Of a stretch of 64,000 nt of DNA, positions 8,401-16,887 are shown piece after piece. Positions within the stretch are counted from its first letter, which is position 1, and each line of letters starts with the position of its first letter. Origin of the DNA: Bin75 sp965223955 (GTDB lineage Bacteria; Nitrospirota; Nitrospiria; Nitrospirales; UBA8639); contig OZ245029.1 in assembly GCA_965223955.1 (NCBI GenBank), forward strand, positions 2,170,001 to 2,234,000. Direction: 5' to 3'. The notes under the pieces are model-generated. The model ran no database searches. It was not told the origin of the DNA and saw only the letters and a program-made list of their open reading frames with translations. The position numbers were made by a program, and so were the translations under genes.

Positions 8401-9675
8401 CTAGGAAGCATGGCACAGCCATCGCCGTAACGCATCGAGAGCTGCTTGCGACGACCGGAGTTTAATCGTTTCCCGTTCTCCATGAAACTGGAATTTTTTC
8501 GTATAGGATTCGTTTGCCGTGGCCAGCCCGGCGTAGACCAGGCCGACGGGCTTGTGTGCGGTCCCGCCTCCGGGGCCGGCAATGCCCGTCACGCTCAACC
8601 CCACGTCCACCTTACTTCTCGTTCGAATACCCTGGGCCATAGCCTTGGCGACTTGCGCGCTCACCGCCCCATATTTTTTCAGCAACGATCCGGAAACCCC
8701 GAGCAATTCGATTTTCGCACAATTGCTGTAACACACCACGCCGCGGTCCACGTATGCCGAACTTCTGGGCACCTGAGTCAAACGATGCGCAATCAGCCCG
8801 CCCGTACAGCTCTCGGCCAAGGCAATGGTGAATCCTCGATCACGGAGATGCTGTCCCACCACTTCTTCCATGGTCTGTCCATCGATGGAGAAGACATGCT
8901 GACCCAACCTGGCGATCACGTCATTCATCAGGCTAGCGAGTGACACAGCGGATTTCATCGGGGGCCCCTTCCCGGCCCGGCGTCTTTCCATGCTCTCCGA
9001 GCGCGTGAGGGACACCGAGACCCCGAGTGGAGAGGCGAGAAGACCGAGACGGAAAGGGCTTGCGGCGGGAATGATCCCTGCTATTCGATTATCGATCTCT
9101 CCCTCGAGAAGCCCAAAGGTATAAATCGTCCGGGTCTCGATGGCCGACGACAACAACCCTTCCTGCCGAAGAATCGGCAGGAGCGATTCCGTGCACATCC
9201 TGCGGGCCTCATGGCTGACGCCGGGCAGACAAAAGATCCGACAACGCTTCCACGGCACGGCAAAGCCTGGTGCGATCCCGGCGGCATTCCGAAGCAGGAC
9301 GGCGCCGGTAGGCAGAAACGCCTGCCGGCGCTGGTTTTCAGAAACGATCCTTCCCGCCGTTTGCAAGCGCATCTTGATGGATTCGAGGGCCCGGGGACGG
9401 AGGCGTAACGGATATCCGGTCACTTGAGCCACGGCTTCACGGGTGACGTCATCCACGGTTGGACCCAGGCCACCGGTGATCAGTACGAGCTTCGCTCGCT
9501 TGGCCGCATTCGTGACGGCCACGCCGATATCATCGACGTCGTCCCCGACCACGGACTTGAACCGGACTTCGATCCCTTGCTCCGCCAGCAACTCGCTGAG
9601 AAAGAGCGAATTGGTATCAACCCGTCCGCCAAGCAGCAGTTCCGATCCGACCGCAATGATTTCAGCCGTGTTCAT
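8401..9675 (-). CDS. cinA: CinA-family protein (nicotinamide-nucleotide amidase / competence-damage protein)
   Basis: The protein has 424 residues and two domains. The N-terminal MoCF-type domain (about 1-170) shows GSELLLGGRVDTNS and TGGLGPTVDDVTREA. The C-terminal CinA/PncC domain (about 265-424) shows AESCTGGLI and SVTGIAGPGGGT. The C-terminal domain deamidates NMN in pyridine nucleotide recycling; the N-terminal domain of the family has ADP-ribose pyrophosphatase activity in some members. It is the first gene of the cinA-thpR-recA run. Confidence 0.95.
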   Translation of the reverse strand: MNTAEIIAVGSELLLGGRVDTNSLFLSELLAEQGIEVRFKSVVGDDVDDIGVAVTNAAKRAKLVLITGGLGPTVDDVTREAVAQVTGYPLRLRPRALESIKMRLQTAGRIVSENQRRQAFLPTGAVLLRNAAGIAPGFAVPWKRCRIFCLPGVSHEARRMCTESLLPILRQEGLLSSAIETRTIYTFGLLEGEIDNRIAGIIPAASPFRLGLLASPLGVSVSLTRSESMERRRAGKGPPMKSAVSLASLMNDVIARLGQHVFSIDGQTMEEVVGQHLRDRGFTIALAESCTGGLIAHRLTQVPRSSAYVDRGVVCYSNCAKIELLGVSGSLLKKYGAVSAQVAKAMAQGIRTRSKVDVGLSVTGIAGPGGGTAHKPVGLVYAGLATANESYTKKFQFHGERETIKLRSSQAALDALRRWLCHAS

Positions 9676-9724
9676 CGAGAGAGTGCAACGTTAAAGACAA
9701 ACGGGGAAGGAAAGCCAGAATTGT

Positions 9725-9909
9725 AAATGTTCACTGATTCGTTGACAGAATGGCTGACCACACCATATCTGTCATCTTAAACGAAACAGAGCCTTCTTTT
9801 CCTCCCCTTTGTAAGGGGAGGGTAGGTGGGGTAGAGTGGAACGCCCATAGACCACAGGGTTTCGCCATCCTAGCGCGGGGTCTACCTCCCCTCACCCCTC
9901 CTTACAAAG
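9725..9909. repeat. Composite repeat (families C and A), interrupted by the insertion sequence
   Basis: A 'tgttcactgattcgttgaca' copy lies at 9725-9745. From 9801 a family A left arm and then the right arm run until position 9909, where the IS begins. The rest of the right arm (gaggggaac) resumes at 10938 after the element and its 6-bp duplication. Confidence 0.8.
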
Positions 9910-10855
9910 TGTTGTGTCCCGTGAGATTCTGTAACAAGTGCAAAGGGGCCTGATAGTTGAGGCACCTTAACCGGGTGCGATTGTAATTGTCCACCACCCG
10001 GGTGATAAAGGCGTTCCGCTCGGCGTGACTCCGAAACCGATTGCTGCAATGGGCCCGGAGCGGGGGCTGGCTCTGTAACGCGTCACTCAGCCGCCGGTTA
10101 AAGCGTTCCACCATGCCATTGGTCTGCGGATGATAGGGCCGGATCAGGCGATGAGTGATCCCATGCGCCCGGCACACGTGAGCCAGGCGATGCGTGCCGC
10201 TCGGCTGGCCCGCCGGTTTGCCTTGCTTGTGCACGGCAAACCGATCGGTAAACGCGCCATCATTATCGGTCAAGATGGTGTGCACTTTGTGCGGAAACGC
10301 GGCCAGGAATTCTTCGACGGCCTGCGTCACCGTGGCGGCCGTCCGCCGGGCCAGCACCTTGACCCAGACATAGCGGGTGGCGCGGTCAATGGCCACGAAC
10401 ACATAACTGGGCTGCTTCTGTCATTTGCTTAACACTTTCAGATCCAGATGAATGTAGCCGCAGGGGGTGGCCGCGAACCGCCCCACCGGCGGCGCGTCGG
10501 GGGAGGCGGGGGGCAACCGTGCGACGCCCAGCCGCACCAAGCAGCGATGGATCGCGCTCCGACTTAAGGGGGTCGCACTACAGCGGTTCATGACCTCCGT
10601 GACATCGTCGAGGGACAACCGCAATTGGGTGCGCAATTCGGCGATAAGGGCTTCCTGCTCGGGGGAGGTACTGGCATGGAGCTGGTGGCGGACATGGGAG
10701 CCATCGTGGACCCGGCCGGCGCGCTTCCATTTATAGATGGTGGTCACAGCGACCCCGAGTTCCCGGGCCAAGGTCGCGGCGCTTTTGGGGGCGGTCTGGA
10801 TGTAGCGACGGGTGGCGGGGGTGGTGCGAGCTAACTTATGTAATTTAATGTCCAT
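9902..10855 (-). pseudogene. IS481-type transposase, interrupted by an in-frame TGA
   Basis: The first part has a helix-turn-helix region (LARELGVAVTTIYKWKRAG). The second part is an rve/DDE integrase core: HLDLK and FVAIDRATRYVWV supply the first Asp region, LTDNDGAFTD the second, and HPQTNGMVERFNR the Glu. Both parts are in the same frame, separated by one TGA at 10421-10423 where relatives have a sense codon. The reading frame runs through the left terminal repeat, and its TAA (9902-9904) lies in flanking DNA. I chose the start at MDIKLHKL. It is probably inactive unless the TGA is suppressed or is a sequence error. Confidence 0.8.
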
Positions 10856-10931
10856 GGGGCCTCCGTTGGTGGACATAGTCGATGCCACGCATGATAGCAG
10901 AAGAGTCTAGGGAATCACACGGGACAGTACA
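9910..10931 (-). mobile_element. IS481-family insertion sequence, 1022 bp
   Basis: Terminal inverted repeats match 17 of 20 positions: TGTTGTGTCCCGTGAGATTC at the left and TGTACTGTCCCGTGTGATTC (reverse-complemented) at the right. A 6-bp direct duplication, acaaag, flanks the element at 9904-9909 and 10932-10937. Removing the IS and one duplication restores an intact family A repeat arm. The ends beginning TGT, the size and the duplication length fit IS481. It carries one transposase reading frame with an internal stop. Confidence 0.9.
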
Positions 10932-10953
10932 ACAAAGGAGGGGAACAGGAGGG

Positions 10954-10995
10954 GCGCGTACGGCGGGTTGATGCACTCAGCCGGCCCGGTCGTTG
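10954..10995. repeat. 42-bp repeat, scrap of a barrel gene (copy 1)
   Basis: This matches 12118-12159 at 41 of 42 positions. Read on the minus strand it resembles the NDRAS region of the barrel gene followed by a stop codon. It is therefore a leftover of a decayed paralog just downstream of the intact gene. Confidence 0.7.
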
Positions 10996-11010
10996 TTGCG
11001 CCCGGGCCGG
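10981..11010 (-). terminator. GC-rich hairpin downstream of the barrel gene
   Basis: Arms ccggcccgg and ccgggccgg form a 9-bp perfect stem with a 12-nt loop, about 20 bp after the stop of the leftward barrel gene. There is no T-run, so it may stabilise the mRNA end rather than terminate by itself. Confidence 0.45.
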
Positions 11011-11028
11011 CGAAAGAGTACAGGTTCC

Positions 11029-12075
11029 CTAGAAATGATACTTCAAGTTCACGCTGACGCCGAAAAATTCGACGTTGTCGGTCTTGAGTCTGCCCGATAC
11101 CGGTTCGCGGTCGCTTGCACCTGGCTTCCGCAGATACGGATCATGACTCCGTAGCGGGTCCCAGATGAAGTCGTCACTGATGAAGGAACTGAACCGGACC
11201 CAGCGTCCCTTGAGACCCAGCGACACCGCCTGCGTGACCGCGTAATCCACCCCAAACAGGACCTGGAACCCCAAAAGCACGTCGCTGAGCGTGGCTTGCC
11301 CAACACTGACCGTTTTGGCGAGCTTCTGCTGAATCTGGTGCGCATTGGGCAGTGGCTCACCAATGGGTGTGCTAATGCGCTCCCCATCCTCATTTGTGGT
11401 GTATTCGTATCGCTGCCCACCCGTCGAAATGGCGGCCGGATCATCGGCCCTCGCCCACACGCTTCCATATTCCATGTCGGTAAACCCGACGCCGCCGCCA
11501 ACCCCAATATACGGCGTAAACCGGCTGGTGTTGATGAAGTCGTAAAACAGGTTCCCGAACAGGTTGTGTGACGTGATGCTGCCTATCCGGTCCGTCGCTC
11601 GCACAATTTCATCCCTGAGCTTATCTCCTTGCGGGCCCACCCCAAAAGAAATGTCGGCTGTCTGATCGTAGTTCGATTGCCGGTAGAAGTATTCCAGCTC
11701 CACGCGGAGGCCGCCCAAGGGACTATTCGGGTTTTGACCCGCAAAACTGTAGCCTGCCGCCGCTCCGGCCAGGATGCCCGTTGCCCCCTCGAACTCGTTC
11801 TCCCACCTGCCACCCGCACCGCGATCGGAGCCCGTGCATTTAAAGTTCTCGTATCCCGGAGTTTGCGTAACCGTGGCAAAATCCGAATTGATGTATTCAT
11901 CGCACACGCTGGCTCGGTCGTTGCTGGTTCCGGTGGTATCCAATCCCATGGCGAAGTTGGCTCCGACCTCGCCACTGACGTAGAACCCCGAACCCGCCTC
12001 TGCCCAGCCTGGCGCCACCACCCACGCGGCCCACGTCACGATAACGAACACCAAAACGGTAGAAGCGTATTTCAT
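11029..12075 (-). CDS. Outer-membrane beta-barrel protein
   Basis: The product is a 348-residue protein with a signal peptide (residues 1-27, ending near GWAEA). It has alternating hydrophobic barrel strands and ends in an aromatic C-terminal residue (VSVNLKYHF), the hallmark of proteins inserted by the Bam machinery. Glycine-rich GVGGGVGFTDMEYG and GILAGAAAGYS segments resemble OmpA-like or opacity-type small barrels. An AAGGA ribosome site lies just before the ATG. Decayed relatives lie on both sides and a third, frameshifted relative lies at 1-365. The ligand is unknown. Confidence 0.8.
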   Translation of the reverse strand: MKYASTVLVFVIVTWAAWVVAPGWAEAGSGFYVSGEVGANFAMGLDTTGTSNDRASVCDEYINSDFATVTQTPGYENFKCTGSDRGAGGRWENEFEGATGILAGAAAGYSFAGQNPNSPLGGLRVELEYFYRQSNYDQTADISFGVGPQGDKLRDEIVRATDRIGSITSHNLFGNLFYDFINTSRFTPYIGVGGGVGFTDMEYGSVWARADDPAAISTGGQRYEYTTNEDGERISTPIGEPLPNAHQIQQKLAKTVSVGQATLSDVLLGFQVLFGVDYAVTQAVSLGLKGRWVRFSSFISDDFIWDPLRSHDPYLRKPGASDREPVSGRLKTDNVEFFGVSVNLKYHF

Positions 12076-12117
12076 GCTTTTTCCTTATTTTTCAGGAGCA
12101 ATACAAAACGATGAAAG

Positions 12118-12305
12118 GCGCGTACGGCGGGTTGATGCACTCAGCTGGCCCGGTCGTTGCTGACTCCGGCCATCTCTCTCGCTGAGGCGACGTTGAACCC
12201 CAGGTCGCCGCTGAGATAGAACCCCGAGTGTGCCTGCGCCCAGCCTGGTGCCATCACTCACGTAGCGATGACGAGTATCAAGAGTGGAGAAATGTATTTC
12301 TTCAT
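12118..12305 (-). pseudogene. 5' remnant of a barrel-protein gene
   Basis: Reading left from the ATG at 12305 gives MKKYISPLLILVIAT, a TGA, then VMAPGWAQAHSGFYLSGDLG and GVSNDRAS before a second stop. This matches the first 60 residues of the intact gene at 11029-12075 (VAPGWAEAGSGFYVSGEVG, TSNDRAS). Only the signal-peptide end survives. The last 42 bp (12118-12159) is repeated at 10954-10995. Confidence 0.8.
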
Positions 12306-12452
12306 TGTTTTCTCTTGTTTTTAAAAAGATTTTTTCAGGATTATAAAAAAGTGAGCTTAAGTATAAACTTATAGTCTTTTTAGTCAATAGCCACCGCGAA
12401 TTTTATCGTGGAAAACGAGTTCTCAAATGGTCGGGAGAAAAACCTGCAACCC

Positions 12453-13061
12453 CTATGGAATGCTTGCAAACTCCACATCGAACGAGACCTCTTGTCCTTT
12501 ACTCGGAAACACCATGATCGTGGTCTTCGCGTTGGGATCGAAGGCGTTGTACCGGAAGGAGCCGATGACCTTGGCCTTGTACCGCGGAGCCCTGGGCCAG
12601 ATTTTTGTCCGCTGGGCCAAGCCGTCGAATCGCACGTTCAGGGGCTTGACCAGTTTCTCGCCCTGCTTCAACACGATGTAACTGTTTTCCGCAAAGGTCG
12701 GGGTTTCGCCGAAGATCGTCACGCTCACGAGCATGGTTTCTTCGGCAAGAATGCGCTGGATTTCCGTTTCGGAGGGAGTTTCCCCGCGCAGCCCGAAATG
12801 ACTGGCCATCACGGCCAGGCCGTTCATTTTGGTCATCAAGAACCCCTTGGGGCGTAATTCCCGATCCGACCCGAACCACGTATAGAGTCGGTTCGGCAGC
12901 ACGCGGTCTTTGGCCGCCCGGAGCCCTTGCTTCACGGCTTGATCGACCTGCACGTTCGTCGGAGACACCTCAATTGCCCGGCTTTCCATCGCCGGGACAC
13001 CAAGCCCTGCCCCGATACAGAAGAGACAAAAGCCCACAAGAGACATAGTGGGCCGCCACAT
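12453..13061 (-). CDS. Secreted protein of unknown function
   Basis: The open frame extends much further upstream, but that part is repeat-derived, so I begin at MWRPTMSLVGF. This gives a plausible signal peptide (hydrophobic stretch to about residue 25); MSLVGF at 13046 is the alternative. The mature part (about 175 residues) has KNGLAVMASHFGLRGETPS-like and IWPRAPRYKAKVIGSFRYNAF segments, and I recognise no family. It is probably periplasmic. Start confidence is low; the body of the gene is moderately supported. Confidence 0.55.
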   Translation of the reverse strand: MWRPTMSLVGFCLFCIGAGLGVPAMESRAIEVSPTNVQVDQAVKQGLRAAKDRVLPNRLYTWFGSDRELRPKGFLMTKMNGLAVMASHFGLRGETPSETEIQRILAEETMLVSVTIFGETPTFAENSYIVLKQGEKLVKPLNVRFDGLAQRTKIWPRAPRYKAKVIGSFRYNAFDPNAKTTIMVFPSKGQEVSFDVEFASIP

Positions 13062-13570
13062 AGGGACGGCCCCTACAACGTGTGCTGGATGAAACCGGAA
13101 TTTCGACAACGGCACCCCCTTATCACCGGTGCTCACCGTATATGGCTTTTGATGCAGATTCAAGCGAGGCGGAAGCACGACAAATCCCCCGCATTTGATA
13201 TGAAAATAGCCAACGATGCCCGAATTGGTCATTCCAGACGTTTGTAATCGGGAATCCAGAGTCGTTCTCTTCACGGATGAAGAAATAAGAAAAAACCCTG
13301 GATCCTCGATTAAAAATGTCGAGGATGACAGAAAAAAATGCGACGGGCAGGCACAGGGGCCTGCCCCTATCGAAATAAAGAAAGCGCCATAAGGCATGAC
13401 CCTTCTCCGTAGGGGACGGCCGCCGTGCCGTCCCAAATAGATGACGCCGCTACAACAGAGGGAGAAGAAAGGGCGATACGCACACTGCGTTGACAATGCC
13501 GACGAAAAATTGATAGATATCCAACTTTGTACGATCGCTTCATGTTCAGCCTGTTAGGGGAGGAATTCGT
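13062..13570. other. Intergenic region with dispersed repeats
   Basis: No convincing gene is seen. The stretch contains 'tagggacggcccctac' and 'gtaggggacggccgcc' repeat pieces and a 'gaatccagag...ggatcctcgat...gaggatgacag' piece related to family D. The divergent promoters for the genes at 13061 and 13571 must lie here. A GGGGAGG ribosome site precedes 13571. Confidence 0.5.
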
Positions 13571-14278
13571 ATGGCTGCAGGAGAACAACCGGCCAAACGG
13601 CAATACGTCAATTTCAGCTTTTTTAAGGTCGATCCCGCTTGGCGGCGACTCGCGCATGACGAGCGACAAGCCGGCAAGCAAGAATTCATCCGGGCCATTG
13701 AGGAATTCTCCGGAAAAATTATTATTGTCCCGTATTCGACAGTCGGCATTCGTGGCGACTGTGATTTTCTGCTCTGGCGCATTTCCTATGAACTCGAACT
13801 CTTCCAAGAGCAAATGTCCAAGGCGTTAGCCACCGGGCTGGGGCAGTATCTGACGAACCCTTATTCCTATCTCTCGATGACGAAACGCTCAGTGTATGTG
13901 GACCACCACGTGCACGAGGGCCAGGAAAGCCGCCGGCTGAAGATTACGCCCGGTCGCAGCAAATACATTTTCATCTATCCCTTCGAGAAAACCCGTGAGT
14001 GGTACCTCCTGACCAAGGCCGCCCGGCAGGGGATGATGGACGAGCATATTGAAATCGGCCACAAATACCCCTCGGTCAAACTCAATACGACGTACTCCTT
14101 CGGACTGGATGACCAGGAATTCGTGGTGGCGTTCGAAACCGACGAGCCTCAAGATTTTCTTGATCTCGTCATGCACCTTCGCGAGGCGGAAGGGAGTCGA
14201 TACACAAAACGGGACATCCCCATCTTTACCTGTGTCATGAAGAGCCTCAAGGAGGCCCTCGATACCATCGGCGGGTAA
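13571..14278 (+). CDS. hemQ: Chlorite-dismutase-family heme protein, HemQ-like coproheme decarboxylase
   Basis: The 235-residue product matches the Cld/HemQ superfamily; the C-terminal half (KLNTTYSFGLDDQEFVVAFE, RYTKRDIPIFTC) is diagnostic. The proximal heme ligand is probably His159 in MMDEHIEIG. Tyr136 and Lys140 (IYPFEK) match the Tyr/Lys pair of coproheme decarboxylases, and true chlorite dismutases lack that tyrosine. The distal arginine of chlorite dismutase is absent (VKLNTTY). I therefore favour the last step of coproporphyrin-dependent heme synthesis. No other heme gene is nearby. A strong ribosome site supports the start. Confidence 0.85.
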   Translation: MAAGEQPAKRQYVNFSFFKVDPAWRRLAHDERQAGKQEFIRAIEEFSGKIIIVPYSTVGIRGDCDFLLWRISYELELFQEQMSKALATGLGQYLTNPYSYLSMTKRSVYVDHHVHEGQESRRLKITPGRSKYIFIYPFEKTREWYLLTKAARQGMMDEHIEIGHKYPSVKLNTTYSFGLDDQEFVVAFETDEPQDFLDLVMHLREAEGSRYTKRDIPIFTCVMKSLKEALDTIGG

Positions 14279-14371
14279 TCCCGACGAAGTTTTCACTCGA
14301 CTTTCACTGCAAATCGGCCGTTTTTCCTTTCGCCCAGCCAAAATGTTTCCTGACGGCCCGGTGAACAGCCC

Positions 14372-15055
14372 ATGCAGCAACCGGATTCGCCGGCAACGCA
14401 CTTTCCCGAATCATCCATCAAAGGGGCGATCCTGTCTTCCCTGGTCCCGGGTCTCGGACAAGGGGTGCGCGGCTACCCCCTTCACGCAGCCCGGGTCCTC
14501 GCCACTGGCGGATTCCTGGGGGTCATCACCTGGGGACTGAGTCATCTTGGCGGAACCGGCGCGGGATTCTTTTTTGCCCTGCTGATCATCGTGCCCTGGT
14601 GGTGTCTGCAAGCCTATGAGGCCTCTTTCCCCAACCCACCGGGTCAAGTGGAGGCCCTGAAAACGGCTTGGCGTCGTGCCCACGACATTCGATACCTGGG
14701 TGGCTTGTTTCTCTTTACCGCGTTCACGGACCTCTACATTATTTTGGCGAATCCCGAATACAGTCTCACCCTGTTCTGTTCCAAACCCGAGGGAGTGCCC
14801 GGTCTCCTGGCCAAGGCCCAATCCCCCGCCCTTCACCTTGCCATTGGCTATGGGTTTCTGACGCTTCGTCCATGGGCGTTGTTGGTGTACATGGCCTATG
14901 CGGGGTTCGGCTTGTGCAATGCCGTGGCAAATTTCGCCTGTTTCGGGTACGGACGCATTCGCACGGTGTTTTTTCTTTCGCTGGTGGCGTTTACCCTCTA
15001 TGTGTTTTGGCGTCGATCCTGTTTCCGGCCCGCTCGGACCGTCGCGGCAAGCTGA
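14372..15055 (+). CDS. Multi-pass membrane protein of unknown function
   Basis: The 227-residue protein has about five hydrophobic segments (roughly residues 40-60, 63-80, 105-125, 155-175 and 190-212). The N-terminal SLVPGLGQGVRGYPLHAAR resembles the opening of small TM2-like membrane domains, but the rest matches nothing I can name. It lies 93 bp downstream of hemQ on the same strand and could be cotranscribed. A heme-related role would be a guess from position only. Confidence 0.65.
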   Translation: MQQPDSPATHFPESSIKGAILSSLVPGLGQGVRGYPLHAARVLATGGFLGVITWGLSHLGGTGAGFFFALLIIVPWWCLQAYEASFPNPPGQVEALKTAWRRAHDIRYLGGLFLFTAFTDLYIILANPEYSLTLFCSKPEGVPGLLAKAQSPALHLAIGYGFLTLRPWALLVYMAYAGFGLCNAVANFACFGYGRIRTVFFLSLVAFTLYVFWRRSCFRPARTVAAS

Positions 15056-15195
15056 AACGAGAGCGATTGCCTTGGTATGAAAATACTCCTCTTCTGTCAT
15101 CTCTTGACGTGCAGGCGACAAGCCTGCATGAGGGATTCTTTTGACAGAGTTTATTGTGGTGTGCTATCCCAAAAGCATCGCGCTTCGTTAGGCCT

Positions 15196-15417
15196 ATGGA
15201 AGAGACTCGTGATCAAGAAAATGACCTCCTGTTCGTGTACCGTCATCCGGACGGCGCCGTCACGCTGTATTCCGATGAAGAATGGGCTCTCGAGCGAGGC
15301 ATGAAACTGGAAGACCTGCACATCGTGAGAATTCCTCGGAAGTTGTACGCCGAAGGAACGATTCAAGACGTCCGTGAATACGTTGCACAATATTTGGAAA
15401 CGAAAGACGAAGCTTGA
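15196..15417 (+). CDS. Small protein of unknown function
   Basis: The 73-residue acidic protein begins MEETRDQEN and contains YRHPDGAVTLYSDEEWALERGMK. I recognise no domain. I chose the ATG at 15196 over earlier starts because the residues upstream look non-coding. It ends 5 bp before the next gene, so the two are probably one transcript. Confidence 0.6.
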   Translation: MEETRDQENDLLFVYRHPDGAVTLYSDEEWALERGMKLEDLHIVRIPRKLYAEGTIQDVREYVAQYLETKDEA

Positions 15418-15422
15418 CGAAC

Positions 15423-16613
15423 ATGACCACAGCCATCACTCATTCGCCGCTCACGTTTGAACACATCGAAACCGTCATTGAGACGCTTCCCACCCAAAGG
15501 CGGATCATGATCCGCCTGCTCCTGCTTCAGTATCTGGAACCGTCTGAAGAGGATATTAACTTTATCGTGGAGGATCAGCCGGACTCTCGCTTTTTGGCCG
15601 GGGATCAACCCAAGAAAAGAACCTCGCTTGTGGCTGCTATCCATGAGGTCACCGGGCGCATCGGACAATACAGCGGGTTTCTTCGTCAAAAACGCGAACG
15701 TCCCTGGCTCCAAGTCGAATGCCTGAAAAAGCAAATAGCTCTGGCCGATTTAACCATTCTGGCGGCGGAAGGATTGCTCACTTCGAAATTTCAGGTTGAC
15801 CTGACGGAGTTGAAGGAACGCAAAAAAACGGCCGTGTCCGCACTCCCGAAACCGGAAATCCGGCGGTTGGACCGCACCCTGGAACAAGAAGAAATCTCTG
15901 AAGACGACTTTCACCGCGAACGGCTGCTTGTTGAATATCAGACCCTGCTCCGACGACGCGAACGGCAACGACGGCGACTGAAAAATGCCGAGCAGGAGTA
16001 TGAACTCTCGGGGATCTCCTCCCTGCAAGATCACGAAGTCGCTCATATTTGGGGAATCCCGCTGGGAAGCCTTTCCGCAAGAAAGGTCAAGGCGTTGACC
16101 CAATACATCACGGCTCTCCAGGCAAAACTCGATAAAGAATCGGCGTCATCAGGCTCTCAGCAAGCGTACCCGGATCTCTGGAGAGAGACGCTGGGCGTTC
16201 TTTCCAGAAGGCCCACTCAGCGTTCGATTGTCACCTTCATCCCCGGCATTGAGCGAACGGAAGAGGCGTTGATTGAAAAACTCAAAACCTTCGCGGACGG
16301 CACCATGCCTGAAGCAGCCGAATCAGGCTTTTGGCAACTGATCACTCGCGTTCATGACAGTGAACATAGTGGGCCCTGGTACAGCCACGCCCGGGCCATC
16401 TTTGCCCTGCAACGGTTGTTTGCCATTCAATCCGACTCCGAACCTACGCTGGATGAGCTCGAAGAGGAACTCCTCAGAACCACAAGACCAAAATCCAAAG
16501 ACGATGCACTCCCCGCCCACCAACCCGATGAGCAAACGGCCGAACTCAGTGAACAGGCACTCGGGGTTTTGAATGCATTGGCCGGCGAGATCGACGACAA
16601 ACGCACGTCGTAA
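15423..16613 (+). CDS. Coiled-coil-rich protein of unknown function
   Basis: The protein has about 396 residues, is mostly charged and helical, and has a likely coiled coil around residues 165-205 (RERQRRRLKNAEQEYE). There is no signal peptide or membrane segment, so it is cytoplasmic. I recognise no family. The ATG at 15423 follows the stop of the small upstream gene by 5 bp, suggesting a two-gene operon. A hairpin (cctctcccgtcaagggagagg) about 25 bp past the stop may end the transcript. Confidence 0.7.
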   Translation: MTTAITHSPLTFEHIETVIETLPTQRRIMIRLLLLQYLEPSEEDINFIVEDQPDSRFLAGDQPKKRTSLVAAIHEVTGRIGQYSGFLRQKRERPWLQVECLKKQIALADLTILAAEGLLTSKFQVDLTELKERKKTAVSALPKPEIRRLDRTLEQEEISEDDFHRERLLVEYQTLLRRRERQRRRLKNAEQEYELSGISSLQDHEVAHIWGIPLGSLSARKVKALTQYITALQAKLDKESASSGSQQAYPDLWRETLGVLSRRPTQRSIVTFIPGIERTEEALIEKLKTFADGTMPEAAESGFWQLITRVHDSEHSGPWYSHARAIFALQRLFAIQSDSEPTLDELEEELLRTTRPKSKDDALPAHQPDEQTAELSEQALGVLNALAGEIDDKRTS

Positions 16614-16761
16614 ACCCTCTCCCCCTCACCTTAATCCTCTCCCGTCAAGGGAGAGGAAACGAAGAGACGGAAAGGTAACTTGAAGGCACATGCCCTAAAC
16701 GAATACCCATTGTCGGGGAATGATTCTGTGTGATATACAAAAGTGGATTGCTCTTCTCCGT

Positions 16762-16837
16762 GGCGGTGTAGCTCAGGTGGTAGAGCAGCGGACTCATAAG
16801 CCGCGGGCCGGGGGTTCGAAACCCTCCACCGCCACCA
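16762..16837 (+). tRNA. tRNA with CAT anticodon (Met, or Ile2 if lysidine-modified)
   Basis: This is a 76-nt cloverleaf. Acceptor arms GGCGGTG and CACCGCC pair perfectly, followed by discriminator A and an encoded CCA. The D arm is GCTCAGGTGGTAGAGC, the anticodon loop CTCATAA, and the T loop TTCGAAA. The anticodon stem has an A-G mismatch at its base (positions 31-39), as can occur. The first pair is G-C rather than the unpaired start of initiator tRNA, so it is an elongator Met or Ile2 type. Confidence 0.95.
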
Positions 16838-16887
16838 TTCTTCCGGCAGAATCCTGAAAAAGCCCGCCTTTCCTCCTGAACCATTCT

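Noticed and set aside
10421..10423. TGA in the transposase as selenocysteine or recoded codon
   Set aside because: All other genes use TGA as a normal stop, and no SECIS-like hairpin or need for selenocysteine exists in this family; a nonsense mutation or error is simpler.
13062..13496. N-terminal extension of the secreted protein at 12453-13061
   Set aside because: The extra 145 residues come from repeat sequence and precede a good signal peptide.
13571..14278. True chlorite dismutase
   Set aside because: The distal Arg is missing and the coproheme decarboxylase Tyr/Lys pair is present.
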